A stretch of 64,000 nucleotides of DNA, taken from contig NC_063022.1 of the NCBI RefSeq assembly GCF_020509005.1, forward strand, positions 558,001 through 622,000. Reading direction: 5' to 3'. A model generated the notes under the pieces. The model had not been told where the DNA came from. It was given only the letters and a program-made list of their open reading frames with translations, and did not search any database. Source of the stretch: Fulvia fulva (taxonomy: Eukaryota; Ascomycota; Dothideomycetes; Mycosphaerellales; Mycosphaerellaceae). Below, piece after piece: positions 45,160 through 56,535 of the stretch. The translations under genes and the position numbers were made by a program. Numbering within the stretch: position 1 is the first letter of the stretch; every line of letters begins with the position of its first letter.

Positions 45160-47321
45160 GGCAATACAGTATTCAACATGACTTGACGACGTGCTGTGGG
45201 TAGAGAAGCTAGACCTCTAGATGGAGACATAGTTCTGGCGTTTTCTGGCGTTAGGGTAGGCGGATGGGGCTAATGCATGAGCGAGCAAGCGAGATGCGAT
45301 GAGATCACTTGGCTGGCCAGGACGATGATGGTGAGGAAGATCGAGATGATGAGGCCAGGTTGGCTCTACGCCACGATGAGACGGTTGTAGTTATGGGAGG
45401 TGTGGTGGCGTGGTGCAGATGATGATGAGTTGAGCACGCTAGATTTTAGCACGATGCTGGCTGATGGGTTGTCTTCTGGTGGTATTGCACACAGGACTTG
45501 GGTACTATGAAACCGATGGCTCAATGCTGACTCGAATATACGTCCATTCAAGGTTGTCCTCGGTGCCGCTTCCCGCCGCTTCCCGCCGTGTCTGCCTTCT
45601 TTATCTGGTTGTTGTTTGCCTCCGCCCCCTGGACGTCCCACCATCTCCTTTGTTGATCAAACATATGCTCGATAGAAATGTTTGGTGACACGCGCATAGT
45701 GGTGTATACAACCAACGCAGCACCACCGCTTTCCGGTGATTGAGGAGCCCGGCATGGCTAGCCTCTATCGTTGATGCAATACTTCTTCTTTTTGCTTCTC
45801 TTTCTTCTACGACTTCGTTAGCATCTATACACTACAACAGCTCCTCCTATATACGGATCGTCGCTCCGAACTATCTCTTTCTTTCCCTTACCAGGTCACT
45901 GAAATACCAGCGTCATCCACACGAATCGGTTCATCGGCGCTGTCTGTCATTGTCGGTGTTATCAAGCAACATGGTCGCAAGATCCACAACATGCCAGAAA
46001 TCAACTCGTGGGCGCTACATGGACATGCTGTTCGTGTGAGGTTGAAGGCTGCGGACTTAGATCTTGGTCGATCAGGACTTCAACCATCTATTCAACATCC
46101 CCTGCAAGAAGATTGGGTCGGGGCGCGGGTCAAGCTATGGCTGGGAGATGACAGCGGAGGATTACGACCAATCCTCGCCGCCAGCACATTCACGGAACAC
46201 GGAAGGTTGGAGGAATTACTGCTACACTCCATTAAGCATGAGTTCGACGGGCGACTAGTGCCTCTCGTGCAGCAGCTATAGCAGACTTCATGGAGCCACT
46301 TGTTCGCTCTCATTTAGAGTGGAGAACTCCATTCTGCGACTGCAAGTATGGCCCCAGTGGATCTGCCTGACACCTTTCCACGTTCAGCTTCCTGCTGTGC
46401 TACAGAATGCAGACATTCAGATGCCTAGCAGTCTTCCAACCGACTTCGCATCCATAGATGAGACGAGGTTGACAACAAGGTCGACAAGACATCTGACAAC
46501 CGACCAGCTACGTTCAATCTGGAATTGCAGTACAAGTTCGTCACATCTACCAAGCTGTCAGAACGGCGGAGCCTTTTCATGAGGTCCATCGAGCAGAACA
46601 TCTGCAATGCCAGCATCCAGCGAGAAGAAAAGCACCAACAAGCGCCAACATTTGCGAAGCGACTGGACTCCTTCGTGAAGATCTCCTATTGGCGTTCGGC
46701 TTGAGAACCAGCATGTTCGGATCATCGGTCGCCCAATGGAGAGCTGATGATGTTCCCTGGGAAAGTATGTTCGAATACGAGTTGTACCTCACAAATAAAC
46801 GAATCTCGGAGAGGCTCGGCACATGCTTCACGAGTGACATACGCAACATGAGCATGTTCGAACTTCATCTCAGATGCACGTGAAGAAGCGGACATAGTCC
46901 ACCAGTGTTCGAATTATGAACAATCACCTTCACACATGCCAAAAGGGCTCCCTGCCAGAATGCATGCAGCCAACACCACATGAAGTTACGGACAAGGACT
47001 ACAAGGACCTCGAGGAAATGCTTCTCGTGTCAATACACAAACAATGGGCTTGACCTCGCTCTGTTTTGTAGCATTCACCCTCAAAGCACACGACACGAAG
47101 TTTCATTCACTCACGCCGACACACTACATCATCCGACGACTCGGCCCATAAAACACTGCACTCTCCGGACTTCTTACTCCAAACACAGAACCCCACCATC
47201 TTCTCCACATACCACCACCACCACTTTCTGAAACCACTTCGCTACACGGAAAGAACATCAACGCAAACCGACCACTTACAATCACACTCTTCGGTACACA
47301 TCCCCCATACCGAGAACCACG
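45160..47321. other. Long region with coding-like fragments, no assembled gene
   Basis: Three plus-strand stretches look protein-like but could not be joined. 46064-46258 reads FNHLFNIPCKK ... SSYGWEMTAEDYDQSSPP. 46462-46703 reads NRPATFNLELQYKFVTSTKL ... RRSLFMRSIEQNIC. 46916-47053 reads PHEVTDKDYKDLEEMLLV ... HKQWA. An ATG at 46348 is in frame with the second stretch but two stops intervene. This may be an unrecognised intron-rich gene or a decayed one. 45160-45960 shows nothing. Confidence 0.35.
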
Positions 47322-47690
47322 ATGCTGCGCGACACTAACTTGACTTTCGAGACTACCAAGATATCGTCGCATGAAGAGATTCTCGCCTTTAAGGTCTCCA
47401 TCGGCAAGTCGAAGTGCAACGACAACCCGCACCACGACTCAGAGGGATGCGAGGACTGCGCGTACCTGAAGCAGGAAGCGGAGAAGAGAGAGGAACAAGA
47501 GCGCCTCGAGAAGGAGGCCAAGAAGGAGACGGAGGCAGCCGAAGAGGCTGCTAAGAAGAAGAGGGAGGAGGAGGAGGAAGCCTGCCGCGGCGATCCGTGC
47601 AGTAACCCACGCCACTACTTGAGTGGCGACACGGTGCACTGCATCACTGATGCAGAGAAGGTGATGCGTTCGAAGGAGCTATACGACTAG
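47322..47690 (+). CDS. Small charged protein with paired Cys/His modules, unknown function
   Basis: Single exon of 122 residues. Two short modules flank a highly charged coiled coil (about residues 47-90, Glu/Lys/Ala rich). Module 1 is KCNDNPHHDSEGCEDC and module 2 is PCSNPRHYLSGDTVHC, sharing C-x(1-2)-N-P-x-H and a later Cys. The spacing suggests metal binding or disulfide pairing. No signal peptide. Context ACCACGATGC fits a fungal start. The same frame past the stop contains a third similar module (see findings). Family not recognised. Confidence 0.6.
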   Translation: MLRDTNLTFETTKISSHEEILAFKVSIGKSKCNDNPHHDSEGCEDCAYLKQEAEKREEQERLEKEAKKETEAAEEAAKKKREEEEEACRGDPCSNPRHYLSGDTVHCITDAEKVMRSKELYD

Positions 47691-48090
47691 TGCTCGCGAT
47701 CGCTCAAGCGCTGACAGTGCGCGCACCTGCGGAAAGCTATGCTCGCCTGCTGTCCTCCAAGCCATTACATCTACCGATGCATCGCAGAGCAGGAATCACA
47801 TGCGCGCAGGAGTTTTGCTCTTTTATGTAGCACATGACATGGTTTGAACTCACCAGCACTTTCATCATCCTTCTTTTGTCGTGATCTCATCTGATCGCCC
47901 ATGCATGTGATACAAGGCGTCATTGCCTCCACTGTCTCTGCAGTGACTGCGGTGCTGGGACTCAGGCCAGACCAGTGTCGCCAGTGGACGCGGTGTAGAG
48001 CTGCCCCGAAGCGATAAAGTGTGAAATCAAGAACATGGATGTGTAGCGTGATTCTGGGCTCCAAGCCTTGTCATTCCTGTCGACAGAACT
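47691..48090. other. 3' region with possible third Cys module
   Basis: In the frame of the preceding gene, after its TAG and one more stop, an open stretch at 47739-47873 encodes ACCPPSHYIYRC, resembling the modules upstream. Otherwise nothing recognised. Confidence 0.4.
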
Positions 48091-49622
48091 CTACTCTCCC
48101 GGCATACCACCCTTCAAATTATCATACTTGCTCTCCGGGTACTCCAGCACATTCGGGGCCTGCTCCATGTGCTTTCCTCCATATCCTCCCAGACCCTCCA
48201 CAGTGATCTTGATCAGACTCTCGGGATGATCCCGAGGCTGATCACCGCTAGTCTCCCACCACATTGCTCCGCCCAGACCCATCTGCTTGATGTATTGTAC
48301 TTTCTGGGTTGCCACCTGTGGGCTATCGTAGGATACCATGGTCCTACTTGACGGGTCGTAACACCAAGATGCTACGGCTTGGTTGTCGTGGCAGACTTGT
48401 GAATTCGGGCGTCGGAGGGCCTGCATCGCGTTGTCAGCACAATGTCATGAACATACGTGGCGTGATGATTTCAATGGAGAGGAGGGATAGTCAGATTAGA
48501 TCAAGTTATCGCCCGCTTGTGAAAGCGTGCGCGCTCAGTGAGGTCGCTGGTCATCTCTCCATGAACAGCTGCAGGAACCATCACGAAGAGGCTTCTGACA
48601 ACTGTCCACGGCAAGAGACCGATGCTTGCGCATACTGGACTACTAGCGTAAAAGCTCACTGTGTATCGTCATGGTGAATTGGGTAGCTTGGGAAGTGCTC
48701 GAAGAACGCGGTGATGCGCAGGAGCCGGTGCGAAATATCTTACCTTGTAGTCCCATACGCCATTCTCCCAGCTGCCTTCGCCAACACCATTGTACGCAGC
48801 ACCAGGTCCATCAGTATTCTGGAAAGCTCGACCGTAGAGGGGCATGCCAAGGACAATCTTGTCCGGACGCACTCCATTATCGACATACCAGCGTACTGCA
48901 GGGTCAATGCTGAATGGTGTGCTTTGCGGTCGCTGCTGGCTTGGATAGATGTTTGCCTGATGGCCTGCAGTCGCATCCCATGATCCAGCAAAGTCATAAG
49001 CCATCATATTCCAGAAGTCCAGACATTGGTCCATCTCCCTGAGCTTGAGCCATTTGCTGTTCGAAGGACCTGCCGGCGATGCGATCGTCAACAGGAAATG
49101 TGGCCGATTTGGCAATGACTGCGAGTACTCCTCGAGGGCATGGCGTGTGGCCTGAAGAAGCTTGACGAAATCGTTGGCCTCTGCATCCGACTTCGGGTAC
49201 TCCCAGTCAATGTCCAGGCCGTCGAGTCCAAGGTCCTTGAGCAGGCGAACGGCGCTGGTAGCGAAGGTGCGACGACCTTGTTCGGTTGAGGCTGGAGCGG
49301 CGAAGTTGCTGGAGTATGTCCATCCACCGATGCTTAGAAGTATCTTCAGGTTGCGGTTGCGCTTTTTGAGCAAGAAGAGCTGCTTGATGCATCCGTAGAC
49401 ATTGTTGCCGGTGTCATTCCAGCTGTCGCTTGGGTAGTGTTTGTCGGTGTCTGACCACGGGTCGGTAAGGTAGACCTCTCCCGACTCGGGGCGTATGTTG
49501 GCGAAGGCATATAGCACATGAGTGAGCTTTTCTGCTGGGATGTCTTGTGGTTGATGACTGCGACCGTAGATGGCCCAGTTGACGAAGTATGCGACGCTGC
49601 GGAAGCCCGGCTGGTACGACAT
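48091..49622 (-). CDS. GH18 chitinase, non-secreted type
   Basis: Hydrolyses chitin by substrate-assisted catalysis. Exons 49622-48744 and 48420-48091 (minus strand) join in phase 0 over a 323-nt intron, giving 402 residues, the size of the 42-kDa fungal class. It opens directly with [20 protein letters not shown], then [16 protein letters not shown] and the catalytic [10 protein letters not shown], with the acid Glu about 141. It continues with [11 protein letters not shown] and ends with [11 protein letters not shown]. There is no signal peptide, which fits intracellular ChiB-like enzymes active in autolysis or non-classical export. No chitin-binding module. The intron is unusually long for this window, but both exon ends align with the family. 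Confidence 0.93.
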
Positions 49623-50413
49623 GATTTCTGTGATGTCAATTCAAAGGTATGGTAGGAGGAATGTGCAGCAGTTTTGTGTGCCTAAGCCTAGAACTAGTTC
49701 TAAGCAATGGTGAAGCCTGCGCCACACCGCTCAGAAGAAGACGCAAGAAAGCGGGCTGTGCAAGCGTGATCTGCGCAGAGCGTTAGGTCTAGTCTAGCAA
49801 AGGCGAGGCGTCGGCCTCATGCGTGGCGCGACTTGGGCACTTCTTCACGAGCTGATGAAGATGTGAAAGATGGGCCGAAGCACTGCGTGCTGGAGCAATG
49901 ATGCCCAAGATCGTATAGTATCCAACGGTGCTTGTGGTCACTCTGTGGTGCCAAGACCCGTCTGCAATGTACCATCAGGTCGCTGTATGTGGATGATGGC
50001 TGTTTGGGAGTGTGAAGGTCTAAGTCTATGTCGTGGGAGAACATGACACGGCATTGTGGCCCCCACCTCGGCTGCACGCCATGACCCTTCCCGTTCAGCA
50101 GAACATCACTCTTTCCTCTCCATTCACTTCACCCATCACGGGACACCTCATCGCGCCTGCCTGTATCGCCGTTGACCAGGGAACAATCTGTGCACGAACC
50201 ATGATCCAAGTCGTTATCTTACACGCGAAACGAGCTCTGAAACGCGTCCGACCACCTTGAGCGCGTAGAGAGCGGCATTGAAGAGAAGCACAGTAGCAAA
50301 GTAACTCTATTGAGAGGATAAGAGAGAAAGGAAGTATACAGTATACATACATCGCTACTCTCGAGCTACAAGAAAAGCAAGCACGACGCGCAGTGCTCTC
50401 TACCACATCGGCC
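49623..50413. other. Divergent intergenic region
   Basis: About 0.8 kb between the leftward chitinase and the rightward unknown gene; no coding sequence recognised. Confidence 0.4.
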
Positions 50414-51646
50414 ATGGCTATGGTGCCCGCTCAGCGACCTGGCTCAGATATGGGACCACCGAGGAAGAAGCAACGTACAGAACCTGAGCCCGAGCCAGCG
50501 ATCCTGAGCCGCGAGATGGACGATCTGGAGACGTCTCTCGAGCTAGACCACATGATACTCGACTACCTGCTCTACCATGCCATAGACACATGCCTTCGAA
50601 GTCGAGAGCATCAGCAGTCCGATGAGCACGTCGAGCGAGCCCTACTTCAAGTGGACGAATTCGTCGCCCTATTCAAGAGGCGGTATGGCAAATACAACTT
50701 CGATGCCGAAATGCGCTTCCGACAGCAGCTGCTACAGCTCGTCACCCTCTTCACACAGCGCTCCACACAGAACTCCACTACACCTTCGAAGCAGGCGCTC
50801 GAGGCGCTTCGCGAGCGCAACAAAGAGCGAGCCAGGCAGTGGATTGGCACGCCATCTCGCATACCTTCCGCTGAATTCGATGCTGCAGCCTTCGAGACCG
50901 AGCTCCCCCTGCCTGTAGAGACCCTTGAAGGCAACCGAGCAAGACTTTTGGCGACACTGGACATACCTGCGGAGGACGATCTCTACGACGACGCGTTCTA
51001 TGGTACTGGAGCGGCAGTCAGCCTACTGGATCTGCTACCGATGTTCATGGGAGTGTCTGCGCAATGTAACGCGCTATACGACAGCAATATGAAGGAGCCT
51101 CTCATGCAGCTTGCAGCGACATGGATGCTGCAGGCTTGCTTAGAGCAGTACTGCGTCTTCGGAGCGAGTGGGACCGACGCGATCGACGAAGCCTTCGCAT
51201 GGGGCTATAAGTCGGGTGAACAAAATGATCCGAGATCTCCGCAACGACGGCGGACAGAAGAGCGCGCCGCGAAAGCTCTCGGAGCAACACAGCAGTGCGG
51301 TGTAACGGACTCAGCAGCGCACCTCATCAACAGCATGTTCGAACGCGAGTCCGGCGGCGAGGTAGATGGTTGGCAGGATATCAGAGAGGCAGCGCTCGAA
51401 GAGCTACTTCCAGATCACATAGGCACTAGCAGACGTGTCGCCGCGCACCTGAAGCGCAAAGCGGAAGCGCATTCGTACGCACGCGCTGAAGAGGGCTTTT
51501 TCGACTACTTCAGAGCTCTCTCACAGTGCATACCGTTGCCGATCCTTGTGCAACTTGAACGCGGCCAATTAGAAGGCATGACTGTGCAAGAGACGGAAGA
51601 GTTCATCAAAGGTTGTGGGATGGGGATCATGGAGTTGTTGGCATAG
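50414..51646 (+). CDS. Helical protein of unknown function
   Basis: Single exon of 410 residues. A basic segment near the start (PPRKKQRTEPEPEP) could be a nuclear localisation signal. The rest is predicted largely helical, with blocks LELDHMILDYLLYHAIDTCL, FDAEMRFRQQLLQLV, SLLDLLPMFMGVSAQCNALY and PLMQLAATWMLQACLEQYC. The end is acidic and amphipathic (EETEEFIKGCG-like). No transmembrane helix, signal peptide or known motif. Codon use matches neighbouring core genes, and the intact frame supports a real gene. I do not recognise it. Confidence 0.75.
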   Translation: MAMVPAQRPGSDMGPPRKKQRTEPEPEPAILSREMDDLETSLELDHMILDYLLYHAIDTCLRSREHQQSDEHVERALLQVDEFVALFKRRYGKYNFDAEMRFRQQLLQLVTLFTQRSTQNSTTPSKQALEALRERNKERARQWIGTPSRIPSAEFDAAAFETELPLPVETLEGNRARLLATLDIPAEDDLYDDAFYGTGAAVSLLDLLPMFMGVSAQCNALYDSNMKEPLMQLAATWMLQACLEQYCVFGASGTDAIDEAFAWGYKSGEQNDPRSPQRRRTEERAAKALGATQQCGVTDSAAHLINSMFERESGGEVDGWQDIREAALEELLPDHIGTSRRVAAHLKRKAEAHSYARAEEGFFDYFRALSQCIPLPILVQLERGQLEGMTVQETEEFIKGCGMGIMELLA

Positions 51647-51920
51647 ATTACGATCTGTACACTTGGGACACGATGCTCTCGAACGGCGCGTCTCGAAGCG
51701 GATTATTCGTTCCAACCTACCGACATTGGCGCTCAGCTACTAATTCTGCTGACATCCGGATAAGGCTGCGTTGCGAAAATTAAACTTTGCCACCATGAGC
51801 TGGTCATACAGTGGAAAAGCTTCAGGCTCCACTCGATGGTTGCTGGTCGGGGGTCTGGCATTTTTCTACAAATTTGCATTTCTACTCTGTCGTCCGTTCT
51901 TCAACGCTGATATATCGAAC

Positions 51921-53456
<1,536 letters not shown>

Positions 53457-53560
53457 GTTGATGGGAGAGCAGTGTTCCTACCACGACCACGGTGCGGGTG
53501 GGAGGTGTTACTTGGACAAATGAGGATGAAAGGACGCATTTTGGTTGGATTGGAAAGCAA

Positions 53561-55164
53561 CTACTTCGTCTCTCTTGGCACCCACTTCGGCCAAGTCGCC
53601 GCTCTGTCATGCTTCCACGCTCCACTCCACCACGCTCGCACCAAAGCAGTAATGACGAAACCCGGGAAGTAATTGAACAAGATATGATCCATCCAGGGTT
53701 GAGTTTCCGCAGCTTCCAAGCACTTCTTAGGGGTTGTTCTAGCTTTGTCCGCGATGGATGGCAGCCAGTCCGCGTGGTACTTCTTCCGTAGCTGGTCATA
53801 CCATTCCTTATCGTGCTGGCCCCAGAAGTCTTCGTCATTCTCAAGATTGACGCCGTACATCCATTTCATGCCGCCGACTTCACGGAGCTTGGCTTCTAGT
53901 TGTCTGTTGATGTCGATCCAGTAGTCGAATTCAGACTCGGTGGGTGCGCCCCAGATGCCGATGTTTAGCATTTGGGGCTGTGGGCCATTGCTCTTGACGG
54001 GGTTCTTGTGAGGATGGACGGTTGGGTTAGGGCTGGGTTTGACTGGGCATAGCCATAGAGGCCATACCTCCATCTCCTTGGCCACCCATTCTAAGAAGCC
54101 TGGGGCTTTATCGTATGGGACTGTCATGTCCTGCACAATCTGGCCGTTGAAGCCGCCAGAGTGGACCGCTGCGTACAGCATTCTCGTGTGTAGGAGTGGG
54201 TCTAGCCATGACTTGTAAGTCTTGGTGTTCGGGATGATTCCTTCGCCACCTTTCTGTCCTTGGAAGATACTCTCACCGGCCCAGAAACCGCCTCGGTCGT
54301 AGCGGAAGAGATACTCAGGGAGCGGTATAAGTTCTGTCACCGGCTCTTGACTCGTGCATAGCCTGTCACGGACGTGGGAGTAGAACCAAGGATCTGTGGA
54401 CGCACTGAAACGCTGCACAGGAAGGTCAACCGGTCTGTCGTTTGTGCATCGCCCCGTGACCACCGCGCCGGATGTACTGGAGAACAAGATGGCGTCCACG
54501 TAGTCGTAGCTGGACGTTCCAGTGCTCACATCGTGGCACATTTTGACTGCTTCGTCGAAGGAAGTCACCGGATGGTAGGTTGTCTCTACATATTTCTTGG
54601 CAGGCTCGAGCTGAATCTCCAGCAGGGTCAGTACTCCAAAGCTGCCCATAGCGCCGGCAGACCCACGGAAGAGGTCTTTACGCTCATCTTTTGAGCAGAT
54701 AACGACTTCACCGTTGGCTAGCACCATCTCGATAGAGTTGACGGTGTCGCTGAAGAAGCCATGCTTGAAAGAGCTGCTCTCGCACGCTGTACCGGCATAG
54801 CCTCCACCTGCGGTAATCTGACAAAGGTTAGGACAACGCCAATGCGAAGACTCATATACAGAGCTTGGCGGACGATACGTACACCCGGAAAGTCCATGAT
54901 GACTAACGGTATGAGGTCGTGAGCCAGGGTAGCTTCCACCAAACGGTCCATGGGCACGTTCGGCTCAACCAAGATGGTCCTTTTGTCGGTGTCGACTGTG
55001 AGTACATGGTTCATCTTGCTAGTGTTGATGACATTGTTGCCTTTTGACCTTTGGTTCCGTGTGCTGTTTGTGGAGCCGTGATCGATTCGAAATTTCTGCT
55101 TGGTCTCGTGGAAGCCTTTCACGGCTGCAGCGATCTTTCGCACTCGCTCGGCATGCTCGTCCAT
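53561..55164 (-). CDS. DHCR24-like FAD-linked oxidoreductase
   Basis: Minus-strand exons 55164-54883 and 54817-53561 (65-nt intron, acceptor with CTAAC branch) give 512 residues. The PCMH-type FAD domain shows FRIDHGSTNSTR, TILVEPNVPMDRLVEAT and, across the junction, DFPGITAGGGYAGTACESSS followed by FKHGFFSDTV. The C-terminal substrate domain has YDYVDAILFSSTSGAV and LFRYDRGGFWAGE, and ends in Trp-rich membrane-associated sequence (WWSGAWKHDRAATWPKWV). This is the family of Delta24-sterol reductases (seladin-1/DIMINUTO). The role in fungi, which build ergosterol by another side-chain route, is unclear. The 3' end lies 104 bp from the convergent BTB gene. Confidence 0.88.
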
Positions 55165-56535
55165 GGTGTCTTGCTGACCGGAACGTCCGGATCTTCGGAC
55201 AGTGGTCTCGCGGAGTAAGTTGCAATCATTGTGCGAATCTTTAGGTGATCTCGCACAATGCAATGAAACCTACTGTGGCCTACTATTGTTCTTGCCATCA
55301 TGTACATTCCAGAAACGGCCGACGGGATAATGCCTCCCGCCAGTCAGAAGAACGCTACACCTCCATGTCAATCGCAGAGCCTTGCAGATGCTACTAGAGC
55401 CTCGTGGTCCTGGTTGACGGTATCACGCCCATAGCTGTGGACACGAGTGAGGTGCATCGTGCGGCTGGGATGGACATGTTCTGTTTCCAGGATCGTACAA
55501 AGACGCCTCGACACGCGTCATGCAGCCGCACGAGTATTTCCAGACGGTGACCCGATGATGGAGGGCGACGGCAAGGCTGATTCGAAAGTACATGTATACA
55601 TGTTGTTGTTGGAGGTGCGCCTCGGTGGTGTGTCTTGTTGGTGTTTTGAAGAGGAAACATGCGGCGACTTCCGAGATCCCTGACCTCACCTCTTCCTCTT
55701 CAAGTTCCAGCACTGCCACTGCCACCTGCGATATCACACACACTATCCTTGCAGCATCACAAACCTGCCCGCCTCACGCAGCCACAGGCCACGCTCCTGA
55801 TTGTGTGCCGCACACAGCAATCACCGAGCGAGCAGCCGTCTCATCGACATGCCGTCTTGGGCTTGGGTTGGCGTGGTTGTCGCAAGGGCTTGCTCTCAAC
55901 CTGGCTAGCAGTCAACAAGCTGCCTGGCGATACATCGGAGCCGCCATCCCCTGAAACATACGCAGTCGTATCGTCCACCGCATGTCTTGTTATCGATCTC
56001 GTTTGCCACTTACTATGCATGCCTAGATGCCGTCGAGTGGCTTTTCACCCACGTTGGACTCCCGACTCCATAACATGCATAAGGCCCAGGTGCCGTCTCT
56101 TCTTGGCCTCCCATTCCGACTCGCTTGTGCCTATAGCGCACCAGCGCATGTACCTGCTGAGCCTCTGCAGCAGCTCTGCAGTAGAAATGTGACCTCGTGG
56201 GACGGTGGGTGTCACGGAGCGGTGCTTTCACCGGTAGATTCGATACCAACAAGCTGCCTTGGAGCCTTCCAAGCCATGGGAACTGCAGCGACGGCACAAA
56301 AGTACTCGAATTGGCCTTGTTGATGCGAGACATGCGAGACATGCGAGACGAACGATGATCTTCTGCAAGGACACTGCCGTTTGGGGGCGTCATTCTTTGC
56401 GCTCGTGCGCAAGTCCTCCACTCGAATGCATGAACGCCGCATGATCAGGAGCTGAACCAGCCCTCGGGACCCCAACTGTGCCTCTGCCGCGCCGACCGGT
56501 CATCCCCCGGTCTGTCCATTCCATCGGAACAAACA
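55165..56535. other. Intergenic, no supported gene
   Basis: 1.37 kb upstream of both divergent genes. Short frames only. It contains a 9-bp triplicate repeat (56323-56349). Confidence 0.4.
56323..56349 (+). repeat. 9-bp perfect tandem repeat, three copies
   Basis: ATGCGAGAC repeated three times in noncoding DNA, about 190 bp before the MOCOS-like locus. Confidence 0.9.
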
